From a virus, in the IMG/VR virus record IMGVR_UViG_3300022074_000391, positions 1-23,285 of that record: a stretch of DNA of 23,285 bases. The stretch is one strand, 5' to 3'. The translations under genes and the position numbers were made by a program. Within the stretch, counting starts at the first letter, position 1, and every line of letters starts with the position of its first letter. Below the pieces are notes generated by a model. The model did no database searches and was not told where the DNA came from. It was given only the letters and a program-made list of their open reading frames with translations. Positions 18,401-23,285 of the stretch are shown here, piece by piece.

Positions 18401-19888
18401 ATATTCATAAATGGTGTCTTACAAAAACCAAAGTTTGCGTATACTTTTGGTGGTGGAACATCGTTTGAATTTTCAAGAGCACCTCGTGTTAATGACAAAG
18501 TAGATATTTTCTTCTATGTTGGCACACAGGGAGTTGATATTAGTATTGTTAGTGTTACCGAAACTCTCAAAATAGGTGATGATGTATTAGTATCAAAACA
18601 TCCATCACACGCAGAAACCTCCAGTCAACTTGTTGGAAGAACTATAGCAGAAATTCTTGGTTCTGATCAACTTGAGACTGCAATTTACACTGGTCCAGGT
18701 ATTAATGAAAATACCTTCAAACCAATAAAATGGACTAAGCAGAAGAGAGACAAATATGTCAAAGGAGATTTGGTTTATAAAACCAGAGACTCTATTGAAC
18801 CAAAAATCTTCCCAACTGCTAAAGTTATTAGTGATGTTAAAACTACTTCGTCCGATATTTTTGTAGATAACGCACAATTCTTTGATTATGATGAAATAAT
18901 ATATGATTTGAATGTTGGCACATTCAATTTCGATTCATTATTGATTGATCCATCTGAACCAGTATCTGCTGGATTCACACCAACAGTTGGTGCTGCAGGA
19001 ACAATCTCTGCCATCCAGATTACAAACTCAGGTTTTGGTTATACTGGTTCTACAGTTGATATTAAGTTGTCATCTCCTGTTTCTGTTGGTGTTGGTGTAG
19101 GAACCACAGCAACTGCTATTGGTGTTGTTGGACCTTATGGAGATATTACATCAGTTTCAATTACTAATCCAGGATTCGGATATACTACATCTATCCCTGC
19201 TTATGCTATCGCTGAGGTTCCTCAAATTCAAACTGAGTTAATTACCGATATTCAAAATGTTCAAGGATTTAGTGGAATTATAACTGGTATTCAGGAAACA
19301 ACAGGATCGGGTGGTCAAAAGGCGATACAATTCTTCTTTAACGCACTCAAAGACTATGGTATAGATGGAGAGGCGCAAAATGCTTCTGATACTAACGATC
19401 TTCTTGTTGGATATCCAATCATGATTTATGACACTGCTGTAGGAACCGGTGTTACTTCAGTTACTGGAAATAGTGATGATAATATTGTTGGAATTGGTAC
19501 CCAATTCTTGAATAATATATATGTTGTTGATTCTAGAACAAGTGGACTTTCAATTGCTGCTAATGGTGAAATCATTTGTAATGTTCAAAGTAATACTGAT
19601 CTTACAGGAATTACTTCTACAGGATTGTTCAATGATACGGATGCAGGATTGACATCTACACTTGGTAGAATTTCCTGGGGTAGAATATATAATTATACCG
19701 AGAGATCTGACAATCCAATATCTATTGGTGTTACTGGATTGACCGTTGATTCTGGATTATCAACATTCCCAACAATTCAAAGAAGAGGAACTTTTGGTCA
19801 AAGTAAGAGTGGTGGAGTTCGTTCGGTAAAACCTGTTTCTGATCCAGATATATTTGCCGACAACAATCTGCCATTCTATACTCAATAA
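6473..19888 (+). CDS. Giant repeat-rich baseplate/virion protein with YHYH-like segment (gp7 position)
   Basis: This single 4471-codon frame starts at an ATG with an AGAGG ribosome binding site (6459-6463), 3 bp after gp6. By position between gp6 and gp8 it replaces T4 gp7 (1032 aa). The N terminus (1-60, FEKRVQLNKIIESQLPEFLV) resembles other cyanophage baseplate proteins. Residues 190-247 are helical. Three 'GFP...LLKIDDEIITYTSK' modules lie near 73, 321 and 3136. 'H-G-F-x-x-G-D' modules start near 863, 985, 1683, 1852, 3017, 3431 and 3564. A G-x-G-Y motif recurs at least ten times between 765 and 4232. A YHYH-like domain holds GWAYDGNPIYG at 1270-1280 and IYAYFATV at 1349-1356. A helical island spans about 3705-3863. 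The C-terminal part has DGNRKRFPLFYEGE and WGRIYNYTERSD. It probably forms a wedge-peripheral or fibre-like structure; the exact role is unknown. Confidence 0.8.
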   Translation: MSHFEKRVQLNKIIESQLPEFLVADFPKAVEFFKQYYISLENQGNSVDLVDNLDRYIKIDNLIPEVVVGKTSLSSSIDSTDTTITVLSTKGFPDDYGLLKIDDEIITYTSKTDTTFLGCIRGFSGITGYDDTTKAYFTNTNRQSVIFEDTVAASHTADSSVQNLSALFLQEFYKKLKATFTPGFEDKDFVDDLDVGNFVKHARDFYQSKGIEESIIILFKVLYGVTATVIDLEERLFKPSSANYIRRETAVVESISGNPSELRGQTIFKSNDLSTSASVSEVEVFTRNERTFYKLGLFVGYDDRDLIEGFFSVPGYSRALEPVFIGDTVINVDSTIGFPESGTLISGQNKITYTSKSINQFFGCSGINVSVNIDAGHIEAIMLGGPVRADETVFGYGNGDINNRIDLRLTGVLSDFVSLEDIPLMEDEETLLIENIGEVIDNPDTDKTYKQVFANSWKYNTSTRFDVKDIQASVFVLYDDIDKSQLKKGDVIDILLGSSDYAAVGISSITGEVIVHTDAIVDSVNSSTKEVTLSNLNQFTPDINRTYSIRRKLFKARSLTTPLKDGNNTYISDTLNVYTTDNQEFGYAASYSLPSFEINDEIVESTIPNGTKTYLEGYDNFFKSYSTIVFSEPVKFIDGDQVLYTATNQLSGLISGEKYTVKVIDINKIKLFATSILVATNDFVRFTENLNPGSHTFTLERHEDRVISPKNILRKFQLSNSTSEGKIEERNLGNIGMMVDGVEITSPQSTDNIFFGPISSFEVLNGGDGYDILNPPNITISSGAGSTAYVEPIVQGIVKSVLVDPQDFDVDEVLSVTLTGMNGEGCELKPIMGSRFREIEFDSRQLSLGGGIDINDETITFREPHNLDEGQIIVYNQNGNTPLAVGDPGDPTNTSTGTLASGDEYAVKIINPTTIKLHTTAGDALAGINTIGLTETSNGIHIFRTKKRNNLRQVRVINSGSGFTYRKLRIKPKDVSIEYDSIIFNNHGFEHGEVVEYSFTETGIGGLDVLRKYSIDKISSDRFRLIDLGQDGSLKTDLVRGKYVNLTSVGTGFHIFQYPQLSIVDNSTFTGGVQKTFEFTPIIEGKIIDAYMYESGTGYGSTTLNLHKKPVISISKGKNAQLAPIISNGKIKAVQVLSRGNDYITPPELVVEDRSIPGGTGAIIRPVMVDNKVDSIVVINEGLGYNPNTTSIYVKERGFGVKFGVRVRNLQVNDAERFAAHARNRQVKIFSSFSKNKSDDSLVYGMYGYSEDLAKGYFENLDGNHSPIIGWAYDGNPIYGPFGYDDPEDIQSGVRILTSSYKLNTGIVSDRPSSFAPGFFIDDYRYDASGDLDIHNGRFCKTPEFPNGIYAYFATVGISQQSPKFEPQYPYFIGETYKSKVIEENFTLDHTFDFNNSTLSRNTLPYNINKKYADYDFINEGYESFEQQSRVKSITKGNIDEIKIIQGGTGYKLNDRVNFDFEETGGVGLRAEVSELVGAAITSINTTLDRYEGVVFEWKNNREVIAFNRTGFEFINNDNVLVGGLSTSVTSLPGIKNIGFSTETVKLSGDVSSYSALPFGKSEDIFVSRRFNNVSVGSSVEIISSNGTEIVTVLNDFGNGVLKIHRHGAAGVAHTATSTLNLKNDSAILKVKTKKFSSERNSLAYFNANNSIGVGVGTGSVYTFEVGGTPKTVAVSPRQIYIPNHPFKTGQKLTFTKSFDPTVTSLIVGDDNSQTNTFSIPDTVTRTSDVYVINKGRDYIGLTTIVGLTTTGNGLYFYSNGSDNSQYLLETNKEQITGEVNKVVTTVSCGTTHGLSESDEIKMTVIPNTIVGIGTTAAVTLKFNEDEQKILINPNTIAASSIDTAKNIITIQDHGFETGDKIYYESSQPATGLSVGSYFVIKNSSSEFRLAETKYETFSETEKEVNITNAGTASHTFSLINPPIDVVRNGDLQFILSDSSLQGYRLKIFREKEFTNEFNSSYDTRDSNVKTSGIIGVNTSSLTVSYSENIPSNLFYTLEKGSYISTSDTDVANACKINYIDSEYNGSFNIFGVDDRSFKFSPFRMPKVFDYIDTQCDKLEYSVRSSKNKDLDGIISKVEILSKGFKFESLPKFINVSSGSTSNSNEENGVNANLVAISTSIARIKKVRFLDIGYDYPSDKTLRPDAFVPPIVRLDNLDTIDRIDIEYGGARYLSDPDLILWNDTRQSVYDSTSLVASAPNGAVSSVEQLGPLFGLDSEPHRIIAINNSNGVGISSMTTSAAGIATCTLSTPILGFTNAPFETGDFVFTEGIQMATSGDGYNSDDYGYKFFKIISYQNTSPAKLTFKLADEDDVILTSNPGIAKTIQSGYATIVNKKNYPIINVVQKRSSFSVGEKLFVDAGTGFTSTDLIISLVRDDYIKVVGRYILRKGFRIKGQISGSIAEVVEIDKKRAKFTIDYASRTDNGWSDDIGMISEDFQVTPDNDYYQNLSYSIKSPITWKDLSGPVNSILHPAGLKNFADVGISSVGSFQAGLGATTTSLVVLDVLSEERVDAINNFDNAVDDGPIQSRIGNFLQSNTLQIQNRKLTDYTECRTNRVLFHDDISSQFSSDGFKDLFSEIEEVSQLENHIRYTIQIIDPDTSDVQLSEVVLLSTKTDTYLFEKYSTFTNERLGFFRADIDTDGRKTFIFEPTDPFDRDHDIKLVKKSYLYQDLPTGDSGVGKTSFGSVEFTGSFVSGISSVGPYDPQLVGSGTTSIKTIASFDSSNFNGAFASIEISDRFDKVPDQYVEAFVDFDGTDTYLSEYYFDTITQSYSASSTGIISADYDASAGIVSVRARNIATTSEGPVFDVRSNIIGFAATTAGIGTYRFLLNNQPPGNERSARYESTVGFGTTAVSLGRFDLNKVSSSNSIVRVSSGNTSSIHQVALMANNLKLESYVVPGPFTITNGNVGLGTFGTNIIGNEFFLNFYPDPGYNVEAQSMNEVFYRESDFDNQALDLEYGPVNQRVFLSAYDGLNGLRANRTKFNLLHQGSPIYMKTFDPADTNVLNYETGVFSYPNHFFNTGEELIYTPKSTFIGVGQTAIGIGETSNHAGIVTTKLPDKVFAIAITPDTFQLSTREDYARSGIFVTFTDPGEGNAHELEFTKKLSKTVISLDGIVQQPISFTPINHILRHNNGGITAGISTFNLSGISSIQPRDLLRIDDEYMKVVEVGLSTNVNGQILGPINGIIASGAAATHPTVSVQRGVVGSVAASHIDESEVRIYRGSINIVKNEVFFSEPPKGNSRKRRNESNLPYVRAEYSGRTFLRSDYSTNMLFDDISDSFTGIAKTYTTTVGGINTLGIEPGNGIVFINGVFQTPSTPNNAGNNYIFENDSTNGVSSIVFTGITSISGEPVESEFDINQNQIPRGGLVVSFGSTPGLGYAPLVGADVFAKKNSSGELTEIVGINTWVNAVNVQTADYNNVSGLIEIQTTSNHYLKGGSKVKLDGLVFQCDTGSGPTSKVYPDKDLTFDIFNIVDSRNLVVNVGVSTIVHTYLSGGEVYEHFSLNIGSGYREPVSIGVTDLAFEHRFVRAVENSITASSGGPFTATDAVFISHSGELRLTIPNHGLTTSDTILISDQSIIFRCSDDDFFTEQEYPRSSDPASGANLSITEVAGDIIIVNVGPAGGAGKGAVVSATVGAGGTLTFSIDSPGTGYVNPVIEIPEPNYENMPVVGVSRLGIGSTTTTGRNLLVNLTMGQIDDGANGDRFFDAANLITSNLEFIAEIAYGRMLAQFPSYTPPSGTTGRDCKDDIVDVLESISYNLKYGGNDLTVDAANLYVTGAHVSGEEQETIYAFMEARDMAIQAMRNEAITVGGYSTRTQIFDLSITVDTSTPLCANVASAIHTLVGIVTNAVDPNIGTTPTRSVAPGSMVGVSDFKIARNGYGFQVGDIVTIAGLVTAANISEPVSEFQLEITQTFNDFFSSWSFGEMDYIDSILGYQDGNRKRFPLFYEGELLAFEIDPDDPLSGAIDLDSVLIIFINGVLQKPKFAYTFGGGTSFEFSRAPRVNDKVDIFFYVGTQGVDISIVSVTETLKIGDDVLVSKHPSHAETSSQLVGRTIAEILGSDQLETAIYTGPGINENTFKPIKWTKQKRDKYVKGDLVYKTRDSIEPKIFPTAKVISDVKTTSSDIFVDNAQFFDYDEIIYDLNVGTFNFDSLLIDPSEPVSAGFTPTVGAAGTISAIQITNSGFGYTGSTVDIKLSSPVSVGVGVGTTATAIGVVGPYGDITSVSITNPGFGYTTSIPAYAIAEVPQIQTELITDIQNVQGFSGIITGIQETTGSGGQKAIQFFFNALKDYGIDGEAQNASDTNDLLVGYPIMIYDTAVGTGVTSVTGNSDDNIVGIGTQFLNNIYVVDSRTSGLSIAANGEIICNVQSNTDLTGITSTGLFNDTDAGLTSTLGRISWGRIYNYTERSDNPISIGVTGLTVDSGLSTFPTIQRRGTFGQSKSGGVRSVKPVSDPDIFADNNLPFYTQ

Positions 19889-19893
19889 TCAGA

Positions 19894-19901
19894 TATAAAT
19901 A
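19894..19901 (+). promoter_or_regulatory. T4-type late promoter upstream of gp8
   Basis: TATAAATA lies in the 30-bp gap between the giant gene's stop (19886-19888) and the gp8 ATG (19919). It would restart late transcription after the 13.4-kb gene, which makes sense because polymerase drop-off across that length would starve gp8. Confidence 0.75.
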
Positions 19902-19918
19902 CATAAAAAAGTATAACG

Positions 19919-21490
19919 ATGTCCGCACTTGTTACTGATCAATTTAGAATTCTGAATGCCAGTAATTTTGTAGAGTCAGTTGAAAATTCTTCTAACTCAT
20001 ATTATATTACGGTAGGTCTTCCAAATCCAACTATTGTTGGGTATGGAAGAAGTGCTACATGGAATACTAATCCACCTGCTCCAATTGATAGTATTTCATA
20101 TAGTAAGCATTCAGGTGATGTAACCTTATATGGTAAGAAAGTTTCTTCCAAAAATATAAGGAGATTAGTAAGAAGAATTGACTGGGCTGCAGGAAATAGG
20201 TATGAAATGTATAGGCACGATTATAGTGCTTTGAGACCATCTCCAATCACTAATGCATCTAGATTATATGATGCCAATTATTATGTTATGAACTCTGATT
20301 TTAGAGTTTATATCTGTATCGAAAATGGTTCCTTCGGTGAACCTGGATCGCCAGAATCAAAGGGTAATGTTTCACAAGATGAACCTATCTTCACTGACTT
20401 AGAACCAAGCAGAGCTGGTGATAGTGGTGACGGATATATTTGGAAATATCTATTTACAGTGAGTCCAAGTGATATTATCAAGTTTGATTCAACCGAATAT
20501 ATCACAGTTCCTAATGAATGGCAAACTAGTAACGATGCTCAAATAAGATCTGTTAGAGAAGCAGCAGATTCCTCTGTTAATCAAAATCAAATTAAAACAG
20601 TATACATTGAAAAAAAGGGGCAAAGTTACGCCAACGGTTTAGGGCAGGAGATGGATATAATTGGTGATGGATCTGGTGGTAAGGTGAGAGTTGATGTTGT
20701 TGGTGGATCGATAACAGATGCTGTTGTCACTACTGGGGGAAAAGATTATAGTTATGCTTTAGTTGATTTGGGTCCTGTTAATTCAAGCTCAACTGGATTT
20801 TCTGCCAATTTAGTTCCCATTATTCCACCATCTAAGGGACATGGTTTTGATGTATATACTGAATTAGGAACTGATAAAGTACTTGTTTATGCTAGATTTG
20901 ATGATTCAACTAGAGATTTCCCAGTTGACACCAGTTTCTCCCAAGTATCAATTGTTAAAAATCCAACTAAGGTTGGAACAAATGATGTTTATCAAGAGAA
21001 TACTTTCAGTGGTCTAAATTCTATTAAATTCTCAAATATTAGCGGAACACCTAAAGTTGGCGAAAAAATTGAACAGATTGTTCAAGGTGGTGCTGGAAGA
21101 GCTTACGGTTATGTTGCTTCCTATGATTTAGAAACTAAAGTTCTTAAGTATTTCTCTGATAGATCACTTTATTTTAATCAAACAACTCTTGATACGCAAG
21201 ATTATACGGGTATATCTACAAACGGTAGAGCATATTCATTTGAATCAACTGTAAATGTTATAAGTGGTCAAACATCATCTTTCTCAGGAGCAATTGATAC
21301 AAATTTTGCTGGAATTACTACAAATCCAACAGGAACAAAATTAGTTAATCTGGGTGTTGATTTTACAGGTGGCATGGCAATTCCTGAAATAAATAAAGGT
21401 TCAGGGGACGTTATTTACCTTGATAACAGAGCAAGTATTGCCAGAAACCCACGCCAAAAAGAAGACTTAAAAATTATACTGGAATTCTAA
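19919..21490 (+). CDS. 8: Baseplate wedge subunit gp8, extended
   Basis: The 523-aa product aligns by eye with T4 gp8 (334 aa), which connects wedge subunits. The start (ALVTDQFRILNASNFVESV), SYYITVGLP...GRSATWNTNPPAP, the R-R-I-D-W-A-A-G-N-R-Y segment (T4: RRDWGDTRY), VYICIENGSF and the signature GDGYIWKYLFTVSPSD from G170 (T4: GDGYVWEYLFEIPPD) all match. Beyond about residue 215 there is an extension of roughly 300 residues not found in T4. It has G-rich beta motifs like those of the giant neighbour (KKGQSYANGLGQEMDIIGDG, TTGGKDYSYALVDLGPV). The ATG is preceded by its own TATAAATA promoter but only a weak ribosome binding site. The C terminus ends RNPRQKEDLKIILEF. Confidence 0.88.
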   Translation: MSALVTDQFRILNASNFVESVENSSNSYYITVGLPNPTIVGYGRSATWNTNPPAPIDSISYSKHSGDVTLYGKKVSSKNIRRLVRRIDWAAGNRYEMYRHDYSALRPSPITNASRLYDANYYVMNSDFRVYICIENGSFGEPGSPESKGNVSQDEPIFTDLEPSRAGDSGDGYIWKYLFTVSPSDIIKFDSTEYITVPNEWQTSNDAQIRSVREAADSSVNQNQIKTVYIEKKGQSYANGLGQEMDIIGDGSGGKVRVDVVGGSITDAVVTTGGKDYSYALVDLGPVNSSSTGFSANLVPIIPPSKGHGFDVYTELGTDKVLVYARFDDSTRDFPVDTSFSQVSIVKNPTKVGTNDVYQENTFSGLNSIKFSNISGTPKVGEKIEQIVQGGAGRAYGYVASYDLETKVLKYFSDRSLYFNQTTLDTQDYTGISTNGRAYSFESTVNVISGQTSSFSGAIDTNFAGITTNPTGTKLVNLGVDFTGGMAIPEINKGSGDVIYLDNRASIARNPRQKEDLKIILEF

Positions 21491-21493
21491 AAA

Positions 21494-23285
21494 ATGCCAC
21501 AGAAGACTAATCTCAATGTAAATCCTTATTATGATGATTTTGATAAGGCTAATAATTTTTACAGGGTTTTATTCAAACCTGGATATCCTGTTCAGGCAAG
21601 AGAATTAACTGGTCTCCAGTCAATTTTACAAAACCAGATAGAAAATTATGGAAGCCATGTCTTCAAAGAAGGATCCATGGTTATTCCGGGTGGAATTACT
21701 TGTGATGATGCTTTTACAACAGTAAAAGTTAAAGCAGATCATCTAGGTATTGACATTACCGTTTATCTTGATTCTCTTGTTGCTGGAGATGGTGTTAAAT
21801 TAAAAGGTGAAACTTCTGAGGCTTTAGGTAATATTAGTGGATATATTATGCCACCTGATGAAGGTGTAGAAGATATAACTCTCTTCGTCAAATATTCTGA
21901 AGGTGCTAAAGATGGAGAATCTGTAGGATTCCAAGATGGAGAAGTACTTATAATTCAAGAAAATGTTACATATGGTAATACCACATTGTCATCTGGTGAT
22001 AGTGTCTTATCACTTGTAACAACAAATTCGACGGCAACTGGTTATGCTGTTGGTGTTACTCAAGGTGTTTTCTTTATTAGGGGATGCTTCGTTGACACTC
22101 CAGATACAAGAATTGTTTTAGATCCATATAATAACGAACCATCTTTTAGGGTTGGATTTGATATTGTTGAGGAAGTAGTAAATTCTGATCAAGATCCTAA
22201 TTTAAATGATAATGCAAAAGGTTTTACTAACTATGCTGCTCCTGGTGCAGATAGATTAAAAATCAGTGTTAAATTAGCTAAAAAGCAACTTACCGACACT
22301 GATGATACAAACTTCATTGAACTTGTAAGAATTGATGAAGGTGAAATTAAAAAATTACAGGATAAGTCTCAGTATAGTGAAATTAAAAAGTATTTCGCCA
22401 AGAGAACATATGATGAATCTGGCAACTATTCTATTGATAATTTTATTGTAGATACTGCTGAGACTTTAAATGATGAGATGGGTAATGGTGGTCTCTTTAG
22501 ATCAGATCAAATTACCGATGAAGGAAATATTCCATCCGAAGACTCATTGTCTGTAAAAATATCCTCAGGCACAGCATATGTTAAAGGATTTGATATTGAT
22601 TTAGTTGGATCAACTATTGTTGATATTAATAAACCAAGAGCAACAAAAACTATTAAAGACTCTAGCGTTCCGTTTTCTCCGGGAAGCATGTTAAGACTCA
22701 ATAATGTTGCCGGAACTCCATTTATTAATATTGGTGATGCGTCTAGCGCAAATACGACAAATACAAATATTATCAGTCTTTACAAAGAAAGAAGAAATGC
22801 TGCTGGAAATACAAACATATCAAATGCGGCATCTGCTGGTTTAACAACAAAAATCGGTGAAGCAAGAGTTTATTGGTTTGGTCTGACTGATGATACTTAT
22901 AGGGGGGATAAGACTGAGTGGGATCTCTACTTATATGATATTCAAACATTTACTAGTGTTCTATTATCGAACGCATATTCGGCGTCTGATGTTCCAGATA
23001 CATCTTATGTTAGAGGACTTTCTAGTGGCGCTACAGGATACATCACAAATAGAAATAGTTCCAGTACCAATTCCTTTAATTTATCCCAAACTTCAGGATC
23101 TTTCCTGGTTGGAGAACAAATTATTATCAATGAAAATATTGAACTACAAACGGCTATTTTCAGTCAAGAAGAATTTACTGTAGAGGATATCAAAGCAGTT
23201 TATCAAGATGCTGATTCTTTGAATTCAAGTTTACAATCTGACTTTATAGCAAACACTGTATTAGAAGAAAAATTATTACCTAATT
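21494..23285 (+). CDS. DUF4815 virion structural protein (partial, runs off the window)
   Basis: An ATG 3 bp after the gp8 stop opens a frame that stays open to the window end (597 complete codons). Residues 8-50 contain NPYYDDFDKANNFYRVLF, KPGYPVQARELTGLQSILQN and QIENYGSHVFKEGSMVIPGG. This is the signature of DUF4815 (PF16075) proteins found next to baseplate genes in T4-like cyanophages. The rest is beta-rich with D/G/N/S/T-rich segments, consistent with a fibrous or baseplate-attached protein (for example SGTAYVKGFDIDLVG near 355-370 and RGLSSGATGYITN near 507-519). Its position corresponds to T4 gp9-gp10, which suggests a fibre-attachment or peripheral baseplate role; that is inference. 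The 3' end is missing. Confidence 0.8.
   Translation, partial: MPQKTNLNVNPYYDDFDKANNFYRVLFKPGYPVQARELTGLQSILQNQIENYGSHVFKEGSMVIPGGITCDDAFTTVKVKADHLGIDITVYLDSLVAGDGVKLKGETSEALGNISGYIMPPDEGVEDITLFVKYSEGAKDGESVGFQDGEVLIIQENVTYGNTTLSSGDSVLSLVTTNSTATGYAVGVTQGVFFIRGCFVDTPDTRIVLDPYNNEPSFRVGFDIVEEVVNSDQDPNLNDNAKGFTNYAAPGADRLKISVKLAKKQLTDTDDTNFIELVRIDEGEIKKLQDKSQYSEIKKYFAKRTYDESGNYSIDNFIVDTAETLNDEMGNGGLFRSDQITDEGNIPSEDSLSVKISSGTAYVKGFDIDLVGSTIVDINKPRATKTIKDSSVPFSPGSMLRLNNVAGTPFINIGDASSANTTNTNIISLYKERRNAAGNTNISNAASAGLTTKIGEARVYWFGLTDDTYRGDKTEWDLYLYDIQTFTSVLLSNAYSASDVPDTSYVRGLSSGATGYITNRNSSSTNSFNLSQTSGSFLVGEQIIINENIELQTAIFSQEEFTVEDIKAVYQDADSLNSSLQSDFIANTVLEEKLLPN

Noticed and set aside
22890-23183. Plus-strand ORF of 97 codons near the right edge
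   Set aside because: It is a shadow of the DUF4815 frame, which is open continuously from 21494 to the window end.
1-23285. tRNA genes, CRISPR arrays, insertion sequences and retroelements
   Set aside because: No cloverleaf with a GTTCRANYC-type T arm, no regularly spaced direct repeats and no transposase, integrase or reverse-transcriptase motifs were seen.

Overview
The window looks like part of a T4-like cyanomyovirus genome (Kyanoviridae type, presumably infecting marine Synechococcus or Prochlorococcus). The basis is a tightly packed, all-plus-strand run of T4-type baseplate genes (gp25, gp6, a giant protein in the gp7 position, gp8, then a DUF4815 structural protein). These are accompanied by small proteins, a glycosyltransferase and a 2OG-Fe(II) oxygenase of kinds I know from cyanophages. 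The late-promoter octamer TATAAATA stands in front of gp25 and gp8. No tRNA, CRISPR, transposase or integrase was seen.

Layout. (1) 1-about 1260: a GC-rich cassette (a hand count of bases 541-600 gives 34/60 G+C) with the tail of one gene, two small unknown genes and a 158-aa protein. I read that protein as an AbrB-like N-terminal domain fused to an ArdA-type antirestriction domain. Several genes in the cassette are followed by GC-rich hairpins, and two of the intergenic stretches share one architecture (hairpin, 9 nt, TANAAT, C/A-rich leader, ATG). (2) 1203-1375: a structured junction where base composition drops sharply (19/60 G+C at 9061-9120). (3) 1376-4124: small and auxiliary genes, namely a 56-aa AbrB/MazE-like protein, a near-consensus sigma70 promoter with a palindrome in its spacer, a GT-A type glycosyltransferase, a 54-aa conserved small protein whose gene contains three inverted repeats, a 48-aa basic protein, the 2OG-Fe(II) oxygenase, a 226-aa conserved cyanophage protein and a 47-aa acidic-tailed protein. 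(4) 4131-23285: the baseplate operon, with a late promoter, gp25, gp6, a 4471-aa repeat-rich protein with a YHYH-like segment, a second late promoter, gp8 with a C-terminal extension, and a DUF4815 protein running off the end.

How it works together. Regions 3-4 are mostly late-expressed virion assembly genes. gp25, gp6, the gp7-position giant and gp8 would form the baseplate wedge. The glycosyltransferase and oxygenase may modify virion or host molecules. The GC-rich cassette looks like a separately acquired, probably early, host-interaction or anti-defence module placed upstream of the late block. Assignments rest on recognisable motifs and gene order only; no database search was possible.
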